Source of the DNA: Dirofilaria immitis
Lineage: Eukaryota > Nematoda > Chromadorea > Rhabditida > Onchocercidae
Direction: 5' to 3'
Assembly (NCBI GenBank): GCA_024305405.1
Contig: JAKNDB010000087.1
Location: forward strand, 868,001 to 932,000
Length of the DNA: 64,000 nucleotides
Part shown: positions 51,244 through 63,200 of the stretch, in pieces
Numbering within the stretch: position 1 is the stretch's first letter
How the letters are laid out: each line of letters opens with the position of its first letter
Notes under the pieces: generated by a model
Told to the model about the DNA's origin: nothing
The model's input: the letters and a program-made list of their open reading frames with translations, nothing else
The model's database searches: none
Translations under genes and position numbers: made by a program

Positions 51244-52358
51244 TTATGTCTGTGGGATGAAAATATTCTTCTTATACCAATTCAGTTCTTGAATACTCTC
51301 ATAAATGTCACCAAGTGCTCGATGCTTATTTTCTTTTCGTGTTTTTCTTACATATAAATCTGGATACCATCGTTTTGCTAACTAAAATATATTTATCTAA
51401 TATAAAAGAAAACATACGAAATGGTATCACATATTCATAATGAAAAATACAAATTAATCATGACAAACAATAGAAATTTTTCCGGATTAGAGCATAATTT
51501 TACCTCTTTTATACTCGATACATCGATAATTCGATAGTGTAAATGCTTTTCAAGTGTGGGCATATATTTTTTAGAAAAACTCGATCAGAACCAACAGAAT
51601 TACCGCCAAGAGGACATATACCAGGATCAGTATGTCGTCGGACATATGCTAATATCTGAAAATTAATTTTCGATTCAAAATATGTTAAATAGAAAAATAC
51701 AAAAATATTAAATATGACAGGTTCATAATACAAGCCAGCTAACGTTCATTCCGTAACCCTATTTACTCTCTGGAATTTACAGCTTAATCTTTATATTTGC
51801 TTTTATCATTCAAAGTATTCATTAAAATAACATTAACCACCTCATTCTCAGCTTGCAGCATAGTTATTTTACTAGATTGTATTTCTTGCAGTAGGCCATT
51901 GGATGCAAATGTTGCTTTGCACCAATCATCCATTTGTTCAAGAATACCTTTCGGTTGTGATATGATCAAATCAAGTCCTTTTTCGACAATCTGAGAACTT
52001 ATATTTTTTGCCAACAATTCGAACCAAACTTTTAAATCACATCAATCCTCAATGCATCTATGGACAAATGTTATATAAAATAATTGAAATTCTGGATACT
52101 AATTTTAAAATAAATGGGAATTTCTTCTTTCTCAAATATAAAATTTTAAAATTAATGAGACTAGGAATTCTTTCTTTTCAAGGAAATCACAATTTCAAAT
52201 GTTCAAATGTGAATTTAAAAAAAAAAACCAGTGGTTACCGTCAAATCAGCTTCAGTAACAACACAAGCAATTTCAACGATTGTTTTACTGCTAACATCCA
52301 GACCTGTCATTTCACAATCCACCCAAACGATACGTCGAGCTCGACTAGATTCACTCAT
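51244..52358 (-). CDS. Oligoribonuclease (REXO2-type 3'-5' exonuclease)
   Basis: Four exons: 52358-52239, 51990-51841, 51655-51504, 51381-51244; about 186 residues. A DEDDh exonuclease that degrades 2-5-nt RNAs to mononucleotides. Motif I is IVWVDCEMTGLD, with the catalytic Asp and Glu, followed by IVEIACVVTEADL. The middle exon has GILEQMDDWCKATF. Exon 3 has CPLGGNSVGSDRVFL, then in the shifted frame the HYRIIDVSS motif. The last exon holds HRALGDIYESIQEL, with the His and Asp of the third motif, and ends KKNIFIPQT. Exon 3 breaks at the T6/A6 run 51567-51572, one base short. The frame stays open 5' of the ATG back to an acceptor at 52410 (IGIFRHLFTKSIIA), which looks like a mitochondrial presequence or may be 5' UTR; the human enzyme is both mitochondrial and cytosolic. 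Confidence 0.94.
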
Positions 52359-52775
52359 AGCAATAATGCTTTTGGTGAATAGATGACGGAAAATACCAAT
52401 AAGTGCCGTCCTAATAAAAGAAATATAAGTCCCAAAATTGGAAAAAAAAACGAAATATTCTCTGAAAACTCCACATCTTAATTTTTTGAAAGAGTACTCC
52501 CGATTCTATCGTTATTTTCTAAACAACAATATCCCAGTTATCATGATTATTATTTTTCTACTTGATACGAGATATGCAAATTGCAATTAATCTAGACGAG
52601 ATGTAGATAATCTAATACAAAATACATAAACAATTTGAATATCCATTTATAAAACCTGAATCATCCAATTTCACTAAATATTTACTACTTTACACAAACA
52701 TAATTCGAATTATCCTTTTACATCAATTATATTCTCCTTTATTCGAACCTTTTTTACATTCACTCAATCAATCAA

Positions 52776-55546
52776 TCAAATAAGATCATTACCAATTTGA
52801 TTAGCACTATTCCGAAATTCTGACACATTTTTAAGCAACTGATTGGAATAAAAATAATCAGCTGGCTGATATCTAAAACAAAACAAATAAAGTTCAATAT
52901 ATCTTATTATATATGGCTTTAAGAAGGAACAAAAACAGTAAAGAAACTAACAGGCAGACAAAATCATTCGAGAGATATGAAAAAATAAATACAAGAAAAT
53001 AACAAAAGATGCAAAGGAAAGTAATTCGCTTGCGTGATACGGCATTGAATAATTCAGAAAATCTGTAAATAGCTTAAATTTTAATTTAATTACAAAATGA
53101 AGCAAAAAAAGATCTCCAAAGATATGAAGTTTACAAGAGAATAAACTTGCAGAAAAATGGGAAAGTATTGAAATATGTCTTTCACTTCAATGCAGCTTAT
53201 GAAATAATTACATAATAACAATGACTTGAGTAAATTCTATTCAAGGATACTTTAAAGAGACAATGTTTTTAATTATTATAACAATTTTATATGTTCAAAA
53301 TTTTCATCGTATAAAATGCAATCACTATTTGGACTCAAACTGTATCTGTTGTGATAACCTAGAATTATCAAGCCAATTTTGAATTTGAGCCTTCGCGATT
53401 GTCCTAGCATGTTCCGGGAGTGCAAGCATATCGGCCGTTACACTTAATGCAAATGCTTTGTCACCATCAATAGCATTCATATCACGTTGTTGCAACGATA
53501 AACTTCTTGCGACTGTTGCTTGTTCTATTTCTCTGTGAGTACCTGGAAGTCATTTAAGTATATTACAAGTTTATTGTTTTTTCCATCGAATGTATCTTTT
53601 AACTATTAATTTATAATTAACAATTTTTAAGAATTATTTTTCGCAAAAAAGGATCTTAATGTTTCATACCATCCTATAAAACAAATTTACTTAGTAAGTT
53701 TGATTTACTCAATTTCTTATTTTAACAAACATAGATTTTATTATCCATTTCTCACTTTGCACTGCTTTAACGTTAGTCATTCCTCCTGGTAATAACATAG
53801 TAGAATATGGTGACTGATTTTGTGAGACATTATGTTGACCATGCGAATTATCTGTCAAATCATCTAAAAAGCCATCTTCGGATAACTCCTCACTGTCATG
53901 TTTTCGTTTGACGCTCCTTGAATAATGTCTAAAAATTTTAATTGTTTATTAATACATCATGATAAAACATTTCTTTAACCTAATTTATTACCTAAATGAA
54001 TTCCTTCAATTTTTATAAATTTTTCATTTGTAGAATGACTTTTACAAGAACATATTAAATACGTATTTTGAGAATCTTTTAACAAAATACTTAGTTTAGA
54101 AAAGAACTAAAATTGTTTATAAATATAACATACGTAGCCCGATCATCTAAAAACGGATCAATCCACACCATTTGCGGAAACAAATCCCACTGTGATTCTT
54201 CCACTTCACCACCATTTGCACTTGACATCCGTATTTTTCGTTTCTCTCTCACATAACGATCGCGCACCTTTTTCCATTGTTTATAAATAGAATTGATATC
54301 TCCTAGAAAAGAACTTAATTTAGTATGATCACAATGAAAGTTATTGCTGAAAATATATGATAATATCACAACTCCTACTCTTTTATTTATTTATAAAAGA
54401 AATCATGTTAAAATTAAAAAGAATTTGTGGAACCTGGAAAATCCAAGTTTTTGATAATTTCAGCCCATGCTTGATTTCGACATTCGGAATGCCTATATTT
54501 GGGATCTCTGATATCATACAGACATGGATGTTGTTGAACCTCTTGGATCAATGATAGCGAGAAGGTCGGATCGTTGATTACGATCTGATGCGGAGTCTGG
54601 AATTGGTCAATGAACGATCTCAAATAATTCACTTTCCATCTTAATCATATTAACTTATCTAACTTTCCATTTCCATCTTTTCCTTACTTTCTTTTGGCTC
54701 CTAATAGAAATTGATAAAGTAAAATATAAACTCCTCCGGGTGAAAGCATAACTCCTTTGCCATCCTTAGCTCGAGCAAACTGTTGCTGTTGTCGATCAAT
54801 CATATGTGGATCTAAAAGGTCAAATGTTTGAAATATTGCCATCCAGTATGTTCCGCACCATATTTCAATTTTTCTTTTCCTTCCCATACTTGTCACGCAG
54901 CTGTTTCCAACGATTATATAAGGTACGCGCATCACCTGAAAAACTACCAGCCCACAACATCCATTAATTTAATTATTTCCGTATGTTCAAACTGAGGTTG
55001 AAAGGAATTTTTTTTCTGATATTAACACGATAAAAATTATGATAATATTTCGAATAAACTAAAATAATAAAATATTTTCAAAAAATTACGAAGACAATTT
55101 TAAATTATAAATAGAATCATACCTATGTAAGAGAGAATCAAAAATTGTTTCATACTTTCAAATCATTTAATGTGATGATATTTGCAACAGGAATGAGTAA
55201 TATAGAAAATAAAAATGAAATATATGAATGAATTCAACAATACCATCGAATTGTAATATTTGCACGAGTCGATTCCAAACTTTGATTTTATGATCCGCTG
55301 AGCGATATAAGCGATCCTTTGCGTCATAGAGACATCGGCTGCTACGGACAGCTTCGATAAGACGTAAATTAAAGGAGCACGGTTCTGGCTCTTCCATCGA
55401 ATGACTTAGTACCCTCCTAAAATCAAAACAGTTCTTTTCTCTACTTTAGTCCGAAAAATCAGATCGTAATGGTATATAACTTACAAAGACAAATCTGCCT
55501 CACTCTCCTGCTCGTACACTGGTGACGGAGACTGACCACTCTCCAT
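52776..55546 (-). CDS. Double-MADF, BESS-domain DNA-binding protein
   Basis: Eight exons: 55546-55485, 55416-55244, 54935-54688, 54618-54434, 54302-54134, 53928-53756, 53542-53359, 52872-52776; about 430 residues, phases consistent. First MADF (Myb/SANT-like) domain: FNLRLIEAVRSSRCLYDAKD, then ARTLYNRWKQLRDKYGKE, then GWQYFKHLTF. Second MADF: LIQEVQQHPCLYDIRDPKYR, INSIYKQWKKVRDRYVREKR, WDLFPQMVWIDPFL. After a polar linker comes a BESS motif (DKAFALSVTADMLALPEHAR), which mediates protein-protein contacts. These proteins are sequence-specific transcription regulators; the target is unknown. Exon 3 breaks twice, at the T5 run 54869-54873 and the A4 run 54813-54816, each one base short. If the last intron is retained, a stop at 53325 ends the protein instead. 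The start overlaps no other gene and faces bL20m. Confidence 0.88.
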
Positions 55547-55720
55547 AAATCACTCCATTATGCATCAATTCATTAATGTCCATTCATTCATACTGACCAC
55601 TCATATCTACTACAATTTCACGCGGCCCCTAAATGATAATAGCTAATTGAGCATTAAACCTGATGTTGTATCATTTTACCAGAGATACTAAATGTTTGTG
55701 ATTGATTTCACTAAGATAGG
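55547..55720. promoter_or_regulatory. Shared divergent promoter region, MADF/BESS gene and bL20m
   Basis: Only 174 bp separate the two start codons, which point away from each other. Any promoter for both must lie here or within first exons. No specific element is recognised; runs of CATTCATTCAT and AATGTTTGTGATTGAT are present. Confidence 0.45.
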
Positions 55721-56786
55721 ATGAAGTTAAGTGGAATCAATTTCTTACGTCGCGTCATCAATAGTCCATATCATCCATTCCGTATCAAAGTTAAACCAGA
55801 CGTATGGCAAAAACGTGAACAGCTAAGAAGATTTGTTGCTGTATGTTTTGTACAAAAATTTTTCTATTCTAATAATACTGTAATAGTGTTTAAGTATGCT
55901 GAATTTATAGTAATATCAAAAAGATTATGGTAGCGATGAAATGCAACGAAGTTATCGTAATATTGAAATACGCTGGAATTGTAGTATTCTGTTATTGCTT
56001 AATTGACGATAGACAACGACACTTTATTGTAAGGATGGTTATGTAAAGGAATCTTATTACGATATCATCAGTTTTTGGATTTTTTTCAGTGGCAGTACGG
56101 TTTCCAAAGAACTACTGTACGAAGAGGTTTACGAAAATTAAATAAACTATTTATATATTTGAATATGCAACGTGAAGATGCTCCAAGATTGGAGAAATTT
56201 GTAAGTCCCTTTCATACAGCTATCAAGGAATTATCTTCCTATTTTGATATTTGATATATTATTTGCCTTAACTATAACTAGCGAAGATTATAGTATGCAG
56301 AAGAACGAGTGAAAGCAGCTCTCGCTGAATATCATTTCGATTATGCATATTTTCGGAATATGCTTGCAAAAGCACATATCCAATTAGATAATATTGTCAT
56401 CTCACAACTTGCAATTTACGAACCGGAATCCTTCAAGGTTATTCTGCTGTTTCTTGTAATAGTTTGATAAATATAGGTGGATACCTGAGCTACACCAATG
56501 CAAATATATTCCAAATTGCATTAGAGGAAGTAATTAATTTTAAATTCACAAATCGATTAATAACTGGCCTCATCAGAGTTTGGTTATGTTGACGATGCAA
56601 ATGGCACAGGAAGATGGATATTCAGTAATTACGCATGAAGATCAAAAAATGTGCACACCGACCAATCACTATTTGGTATTCCATTTGAGTACTCTAAAGT
56701 CTTCCCTCGAGGAGCTGCAGAAAATCATCGGAAACCTCCGAGGCCACTTAAGATTACGGAGTACTAAGTTCGCATTTAATGTCTAG
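55721..56786 (+). CDS. mrpl-20: Mitochondrial ribosomal protein bL20m
   Basis: Exons 55721-55840, 56090-56200, 56294-56437 and 56577 to 56767 or 56786. The N-terminus is basic and suits mitochondrial import (MKLSGINFLRRVINS). The bL20 core follows: FQRTTVRRGLRKLNKLFIYL, then AEERVKAALAEYHFDYAYF, then LDNIVISQLAIYEPESFK, which is the conserved C-terminal block (ELNRKVLADLAIYEP type). bL20m is a large-subunit assembly protein of the mitochondrial ribosome. The last exon has two possible ends. The uninterrupted frame stops at 56786. With one more T at 56672-56674 the frame reads FEYSKVFPRGAAENHRKPPR and stops at 56767, which is richer in basic residues and Pro and more like a real mitoribosomal tail. 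Confidence 0.85.
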
Positions 56787-57202
56787 TTTTTTATCTCTGT
56801 TATTTCCGTTCTTTTTGGCCGTATAAAATGATATTTTTAATATACTTTATGACTTCTTACATATCTTTGCTATATTCAAAGTTAATATTTATGACCCTTG
56901 AAAACTAAACATTATTTCCTTATTTTATGTTTTAATAAGAAAGCAGCGCAATTTACCGTAATGGTAGATAATGCGAAAGAATACAATGAAGTCATCAAAA
57001 GAAAAAAGCAACAAATTTCACAGTACACAAATAAAGGGAAGAATAATTGGAACATAGCTTTCATATTTTAATATTAGTTACTTAATTCCTTATATTTATA
57101 TTAAAGATCCAGAAGAACAAACAAAATTATCATCAAATAATCATATTTTAGAGTAATAAATATGATTGGTTACCCCTGAATGAATCTGCTAATACGATGA
57201 GG

Positions 57203-60200
57203 TCAGTGATCTGGATTCTGCAAATGATAATAACTAGTAAGCTCCTCTTCGAATTCGATTTCGGCTTGTCCCCGTCGCACTAATCCACCTCCAGGATGTT
57301 GATGTAGATAAGGCGAGTACTGCTGCTGATGGTGTTGAAGACGATCATCAAAATCACTAACGGGACAGTTGAATTCATAGCGCATTGGGATTGACTGACC
57401 GGGCCCAACCCTACCATCTCCGGTGTCATTCATATTCGGCATCCAAACACGTCGTCGAACTTGGTTACCATCAAAATGACTGTCAAAATCTTCATCCTAA
57501 ACATCACTTGAATTTTTCATACATTTTCCATAAATTTCAAGCTGTGATTGTATATCTGATACAGTCTTTAAATATATTCGAAATAAAGGCCATCTTGAAA
57601 GTAATGCTTTTAGAGTTGGAACAATAAATAGACCTGTTTGGTTGCAGCCGGCGCACGTGACAGTGGCTTCCTGCGAGGATCACGTACTTGAGTTCTGGAT
57701 ACAGGTCCGCCTGACCTATCGTCATCTCCATTTCTAGCTATACTTCCTCGAGATCCGCCTCTTCTTATTCGAGGATCATGTATTCTCATTTCACCTAAAA
57801 TGTACGTGATATAATATCTATAAAACCAGAACACAAATAATTCCGTTACCATTATTTTTCAAATGGAAATAGGTCACGTCGAACGGGAGAACTCAATTCA
57901 AATGATTATATATATACCCGTAAAAGAGGCAGTTCTTGATGTTTCGTCGTTGTTTATTGATTTACCATCTGATTGTGCATTAGATCGCCAACTCTGCGAT
58001 TGTGAAGATGATGTGGGTTGCTGATTTCTTAGATCCACATCATTAGATGTATTGGTGCTATTAGCTGACAAAAGTGATGGCAATGGAAGAGAAGGAGGGC
58101 CAGTACGATAGTCTACATCCTAAAAAAGAGTTGAAAAGGTCAATGAAATGACAATAACAACTGCTAATAGTTAAATTTAATTTTTTCACTTGACTTACAA
58201 TATTTTTATGAAGAGTTAATTTCAGAAAATATACCCTATTTTGGGCAGATGATGATGCAGCTGGTACAGATGTGAGATTAGTCGGAATTGGTGGTGGCCA
58301 AATAAGTGGACCAATAGTCGGTGGCATGGGTAATGCTGGCAAAGGTATACCAGTTGCTCCCATTTGAGCCACTGCCGTTAATGCTGCAAAAAATATATAT
58401 ATTCATCGGTAAAATGATATAAGATGAACAGACATGAGTTAAACAAAAATATTAAGTTCAAATTAAAAAAAAAAACGGAAAACAGCGTTGGACTAGCATC
58501 ACGGTAACATGGATTAGCATATCAGCAATATTGATAGATATATTAGGAACAAACAATTTGGAAGACGTAAAAGGAGATTCCAGCGGCAATGTAGAAGATG
58601 GAATACAAAATGTAGCAAAAGATAATTTTTAGATGATGAAAAGTTGAATATTCGAAAATCGGAAGAATTCAACTAAGTTATATTAATGGTTCTTCATTTA
58701 AATATTTCCCTACATGAACTGAATGCTTAAATGAAAACGCAATAGAAACTTCGCAATATTGCACGTTAACAATGCAACATACAAGCGTGAAAAATGCTAT
58801 GTTACTTTTCATAGAATGCAAGCTGACATGATTGAATATCTCATTAAATTATCAAACTAAGTGAAAAAAGACAAAAAAAAATACTTTGCATAGTTGGTAC
58901 CAAAATACTTGGCTGTGGAGTAATTTGTTTTATTACTGGTGGTTGAGACGCTACTGGATTTGGCCATTGCTGCACAACCGTTGCAGATGATAAAGGTGGT
59001 GGCATTTGTAAGGGTACCGAATCAACCTCCTGATCCGACACAATGGAATGAGCAGCATTTTTTTGGGAACGTCTATTCCTGTCCTGACCAGGGCTGGGTG
59101 ATCGAACTTCTGAAAATTTGATTATAAAAAAAAAACATTTGTTCGAAGACATTTATTTGGCATGCTGATAACTAATTTCAAATAACAATGTATCTAAAAA
59201 TGACGAATTTTTGCAAAGCTGAGACCAAAATAAATGGATAGTGCCGTCGATTCACTGACTGATTACCTTCTTCACGTTTCGAAGACAGTAATGAACGTGG
59301 TGGTGGCCCAAGCAAGGAAGTTTTGGACCTCCGGAATGTCCCTTCATCCGGCAGCTCGTCGGTATAATCATCGTTTCCGGATGCTCCGGGTTTCGCGACA
59401 TTCCACATCCGTTCAAACTGCCGCTGCGCCTTCTTTGGTGGGGTTGCTTGATCAAAGTTCTTTTTGCACCAATGTTTATCGTCTGAAGAAAGACAACACA
59501 GAATTGTGCATCGTCTTTAAACTGATTCATTTACTATCTTATTCTTCTAATCTAGGTTCCAGCAAGATGATATCTAATTAAGGGGTAATTCCGATTGTGA
59601 TATTTTGTTATTGTTGTAACCAAAAATAACTGAAGAGCCTATTTTACTACCAATTTTGCTATCATTTGAAATATTATCATATTTTAAGTATTTTTTAATA
59701 AAAGTGTTATATTCATCAAATTACCTGTTGACGTGCGTTTGGATCTTCTGGAAACAATAAAGGTCCCCAACCGGCGGACCGCCGACAGTTGTTCGCGCAT
59801 CTTTCTTTTGCATTCCTTGGAAAACATCATCATCCAGACCCATACCTTCAAAAAATACAAATAATTAATAGAAATTAAATTGAATCTGAATTCCTTTTGT
59901 TTGATATTTTTATTTCAGCATATTTTCGTTCGAGATTGTTTTATCTCTGCAAATAAATTTAAAAAAATTCAATATACCTGGAATGACAGCGGTAAACTTT
60001 TTATCTTCAGCAGTTTCAGTTTTTGTTTCCTTTGCTGGTGTCGATATGGACCCAGAAAACGATGCTAATCCATAAATATCATCCTGCGTATCACCTGGAC
60101 GATTTCGAGCCCAGAATTTCGTATTGTTATCATTAGAACCTCAAAAATATAACTACAAGACAAGAATTTGAAATTGAAGTTAGATTTCATGCTGGTTCCA

Positions 60201-63200
60201 AATTTTTTGAGCTAAAGGAAATTTTTATAATTGATAACACAGAATGTCTAAAGATTAAGCAATATTTGAATCATTACTTATTTCAAAAACTCTTCTCCAT
60301 TTATATAATAAATACAACTTTGGCTTAAGATATGAAGTACCTGATGCCAGAATATGACCCAAAGGATGCCATTCAAGTGTCCATATAGCTTGGTCATGAG
60401 CATGCTCCAAAAAACCAAGTTCTTTATCATTATTTACTAGCCAATATGCCAATGAACCATCACCACCACCACTTACAAACATACCTTCATGAACCGGGTG
60501 CCAAGCTAATGCTGCAAAAGAATATGATAAAACGTAAAAATCATGAAGTTAAATAAAGCAATAGATTATAGAGAGAATCGAAATCCTGAAAGAAATTGAA
60601 TTTGCAGAATAAAGAGTAATTATTGGCAACGAAACTAACCTGTAACTTCTTTTTGTGTCCCCTATAAGTATGCATTTCACGCATCATTCTGATATCATAC
60701 ATTTTAATCAAATGATCGCGGGATCCTGTCAACAACCAATTGCCATTTTTATTCCACTGCACAGCCATTACCGAATTTTTATGGTCATGTCTTAAGATCA
60801 GTGATTAAAAAAATTTTTCGAGTCTAGTCAACTTCACAAAAACTAAAAAAATTATTTACAGAATAGAAAAATCATCGGTTGTTTACCACATATTAATTGT
60901 GAGTTTACAGAACAGAACAGAAAATTTTCATAAGCGTTTGCAAAAATTATTTTTTAACTAAGTGCCGAAAAACTGAAAAAAAACTCACAAAGTTGACAAA
61001 CACTGTCCTGTCTTTGGATCCCATAACTTCACTGGCTGCTGTGAATCACGTGATCCAGTGCATATCAAACCCTTCTGAGGATGCCAATCAACGCTACGCA
61101 CATCTGATCCATGACCACGTAGAACTTTTTCCTCAGCACATCGAGCAAAATCCCAAATCCGAGCTGTAGCATCATCTGAGCCAGTTACCAATTTCACATC
61201 TGTGGGCGCAAAACTAAAAATGAGAAACTTAATAAATTAGAATCCACAGTCCAATACCAAACTTTTTAAAACAGAATTTGATACAATTTAAATAAAAACA
61301 TAACCAAGACCTAACAGATCGGATGGCTTCATCTTTATGCGCTTGATACATATGCACATTGTTCATATTTGGTTGCCAATATTTCACGAAACCGTCGTGA
61401 TCTGCTGATACAAGCCATTGATCGTTGTGCGACCATTTTAGAGCTCGAATCGCTGTATCGTGAGCCTGCAAGATCAACAATTATTTTCTTATTCAATTGA
61501 AACAAATTACATATAGTTAATTGCAAGTGATACCAATTATGTGGAAGTACTAAAACTATCCCATCCTTATTGATGAAAATATCGATAACTTATTTATTCA
61601 ACAGTTCACATTAAAAAAATAATTTTTTATTTTGAAATAAATTTTATTGCTTTGCGCGGCAAGTAAAAACATTCATTTGTTGCTTTTCTACGACTACAAA
61701 ATTTAAGTTTTGAAATTCCATTTTTTTGCTTAGATTAATAGATTCTAACTCTTAATAGAACTTCTCTTTCATGCTCCAATTAATATACAACCCCTCTCAA
61801 ATTTCCAAAAAAAAACGACAGTATCGTTAGTTTCGTATTCCAACTATATCGTTTTTCAATGACAGAAGATATCACAGAGTATATAATAACGATGCTATCT
61901 CAAATTTCCTATTCAATAAACTCTAAGTTTGATTCCGAACAAACTGATTGACATGAACAATTTTGGCCGAAGGAATAAAAAATTGTTTGCATATGAAGAA
62001 AGCATGAATATTTGAGTAATAAATTAATTATGAAATACTATATATCGATCTATATATATTGAATTTTTATTGATAAAAGATATACGGGTATATAGTGATG
62101 CTAGTGCTTACGACAGACAAAACAATTCATAGCAAATCTAACAATTCAGCATAATTCCTTTTTCGGAACAATTTATTCCCTTCCATTCAAATATAACAGA
62201 GCGTTTATCATACGGATGATTGTTGCTATGATATGCATTTACCGCGATATCAAGATAAAACTAAAACATATCACTTCTTGTGTTTATAATATTCCACATT
62301 TCTAATTACTATTCCAATTGTTACTTATCCATTCCGAATGACACCTTACTTCTTAGTTATAGTTTTTCAGGATGATTCATCTGTCATTTGTCGTTAATGA
62401 AGCTTATTTCATTAGTTACTAGCTTTCTTTTACTTATTACAGATGCAAGTCGATATATTTGGGTCAAATGTTCTAATCCTTTCATGAGACATGTCAAGAT
62501 AATCAAATGTTGTGCTATAAAAAGCCAAATTGCTAAAATGCTTTTGTTGAGAGATTATTCTTAAAAAAAAAGGCGAGATTGGCTATTAATAAATGCAAAC
62601 ATTAAGTATTATTAAAGAATATAAGTTGATGAATTTCCACGATTATTCAGTCGAAAAGCACAATGTTTTAAGAATTATGAACGAGTCATTTTAACTTATA
62701 CATCTTCAACATTCCGGAAAACATCTTTACAGTGTCATCCCGTTCCCAAGTAACACCGCGATCTTTTTCAACAAGACATCTAGCGCCCAAAAGAAATTGT
62801 TTTACAGTTCCACTATCTACTCTCTCATAACTGCAGCAATTTATCGGGCAGTTTATAATAATTCTAAATTGATCTGAACAAAGTTATGAATAAACATAAA
62901 TGTTCAACCAGTCATTTTACCTTTACAGTAATGCAAAAAAATCCAAGCAACCCATTTCTAAAACCAATTTCGAAAAAGTGTAGGAAGTCATAATGTATTT
63001 TGTCAATGGATAGTCAGCCAGAAAAAGAAAATTTAAAGTGGCTTACTTTAACTGTAAACTTATAGTTTTTATGTTTCATTATCCCACAGAATTTTAAAGA
63101 TCACTGATGATTCCTAATGTTTTGAAGAAGCCAGTCGTTTGACGCAACAGCCAATTATGAACGGATTTCACAAAATGCAGAAACAATGTAGGCAGTGGAG

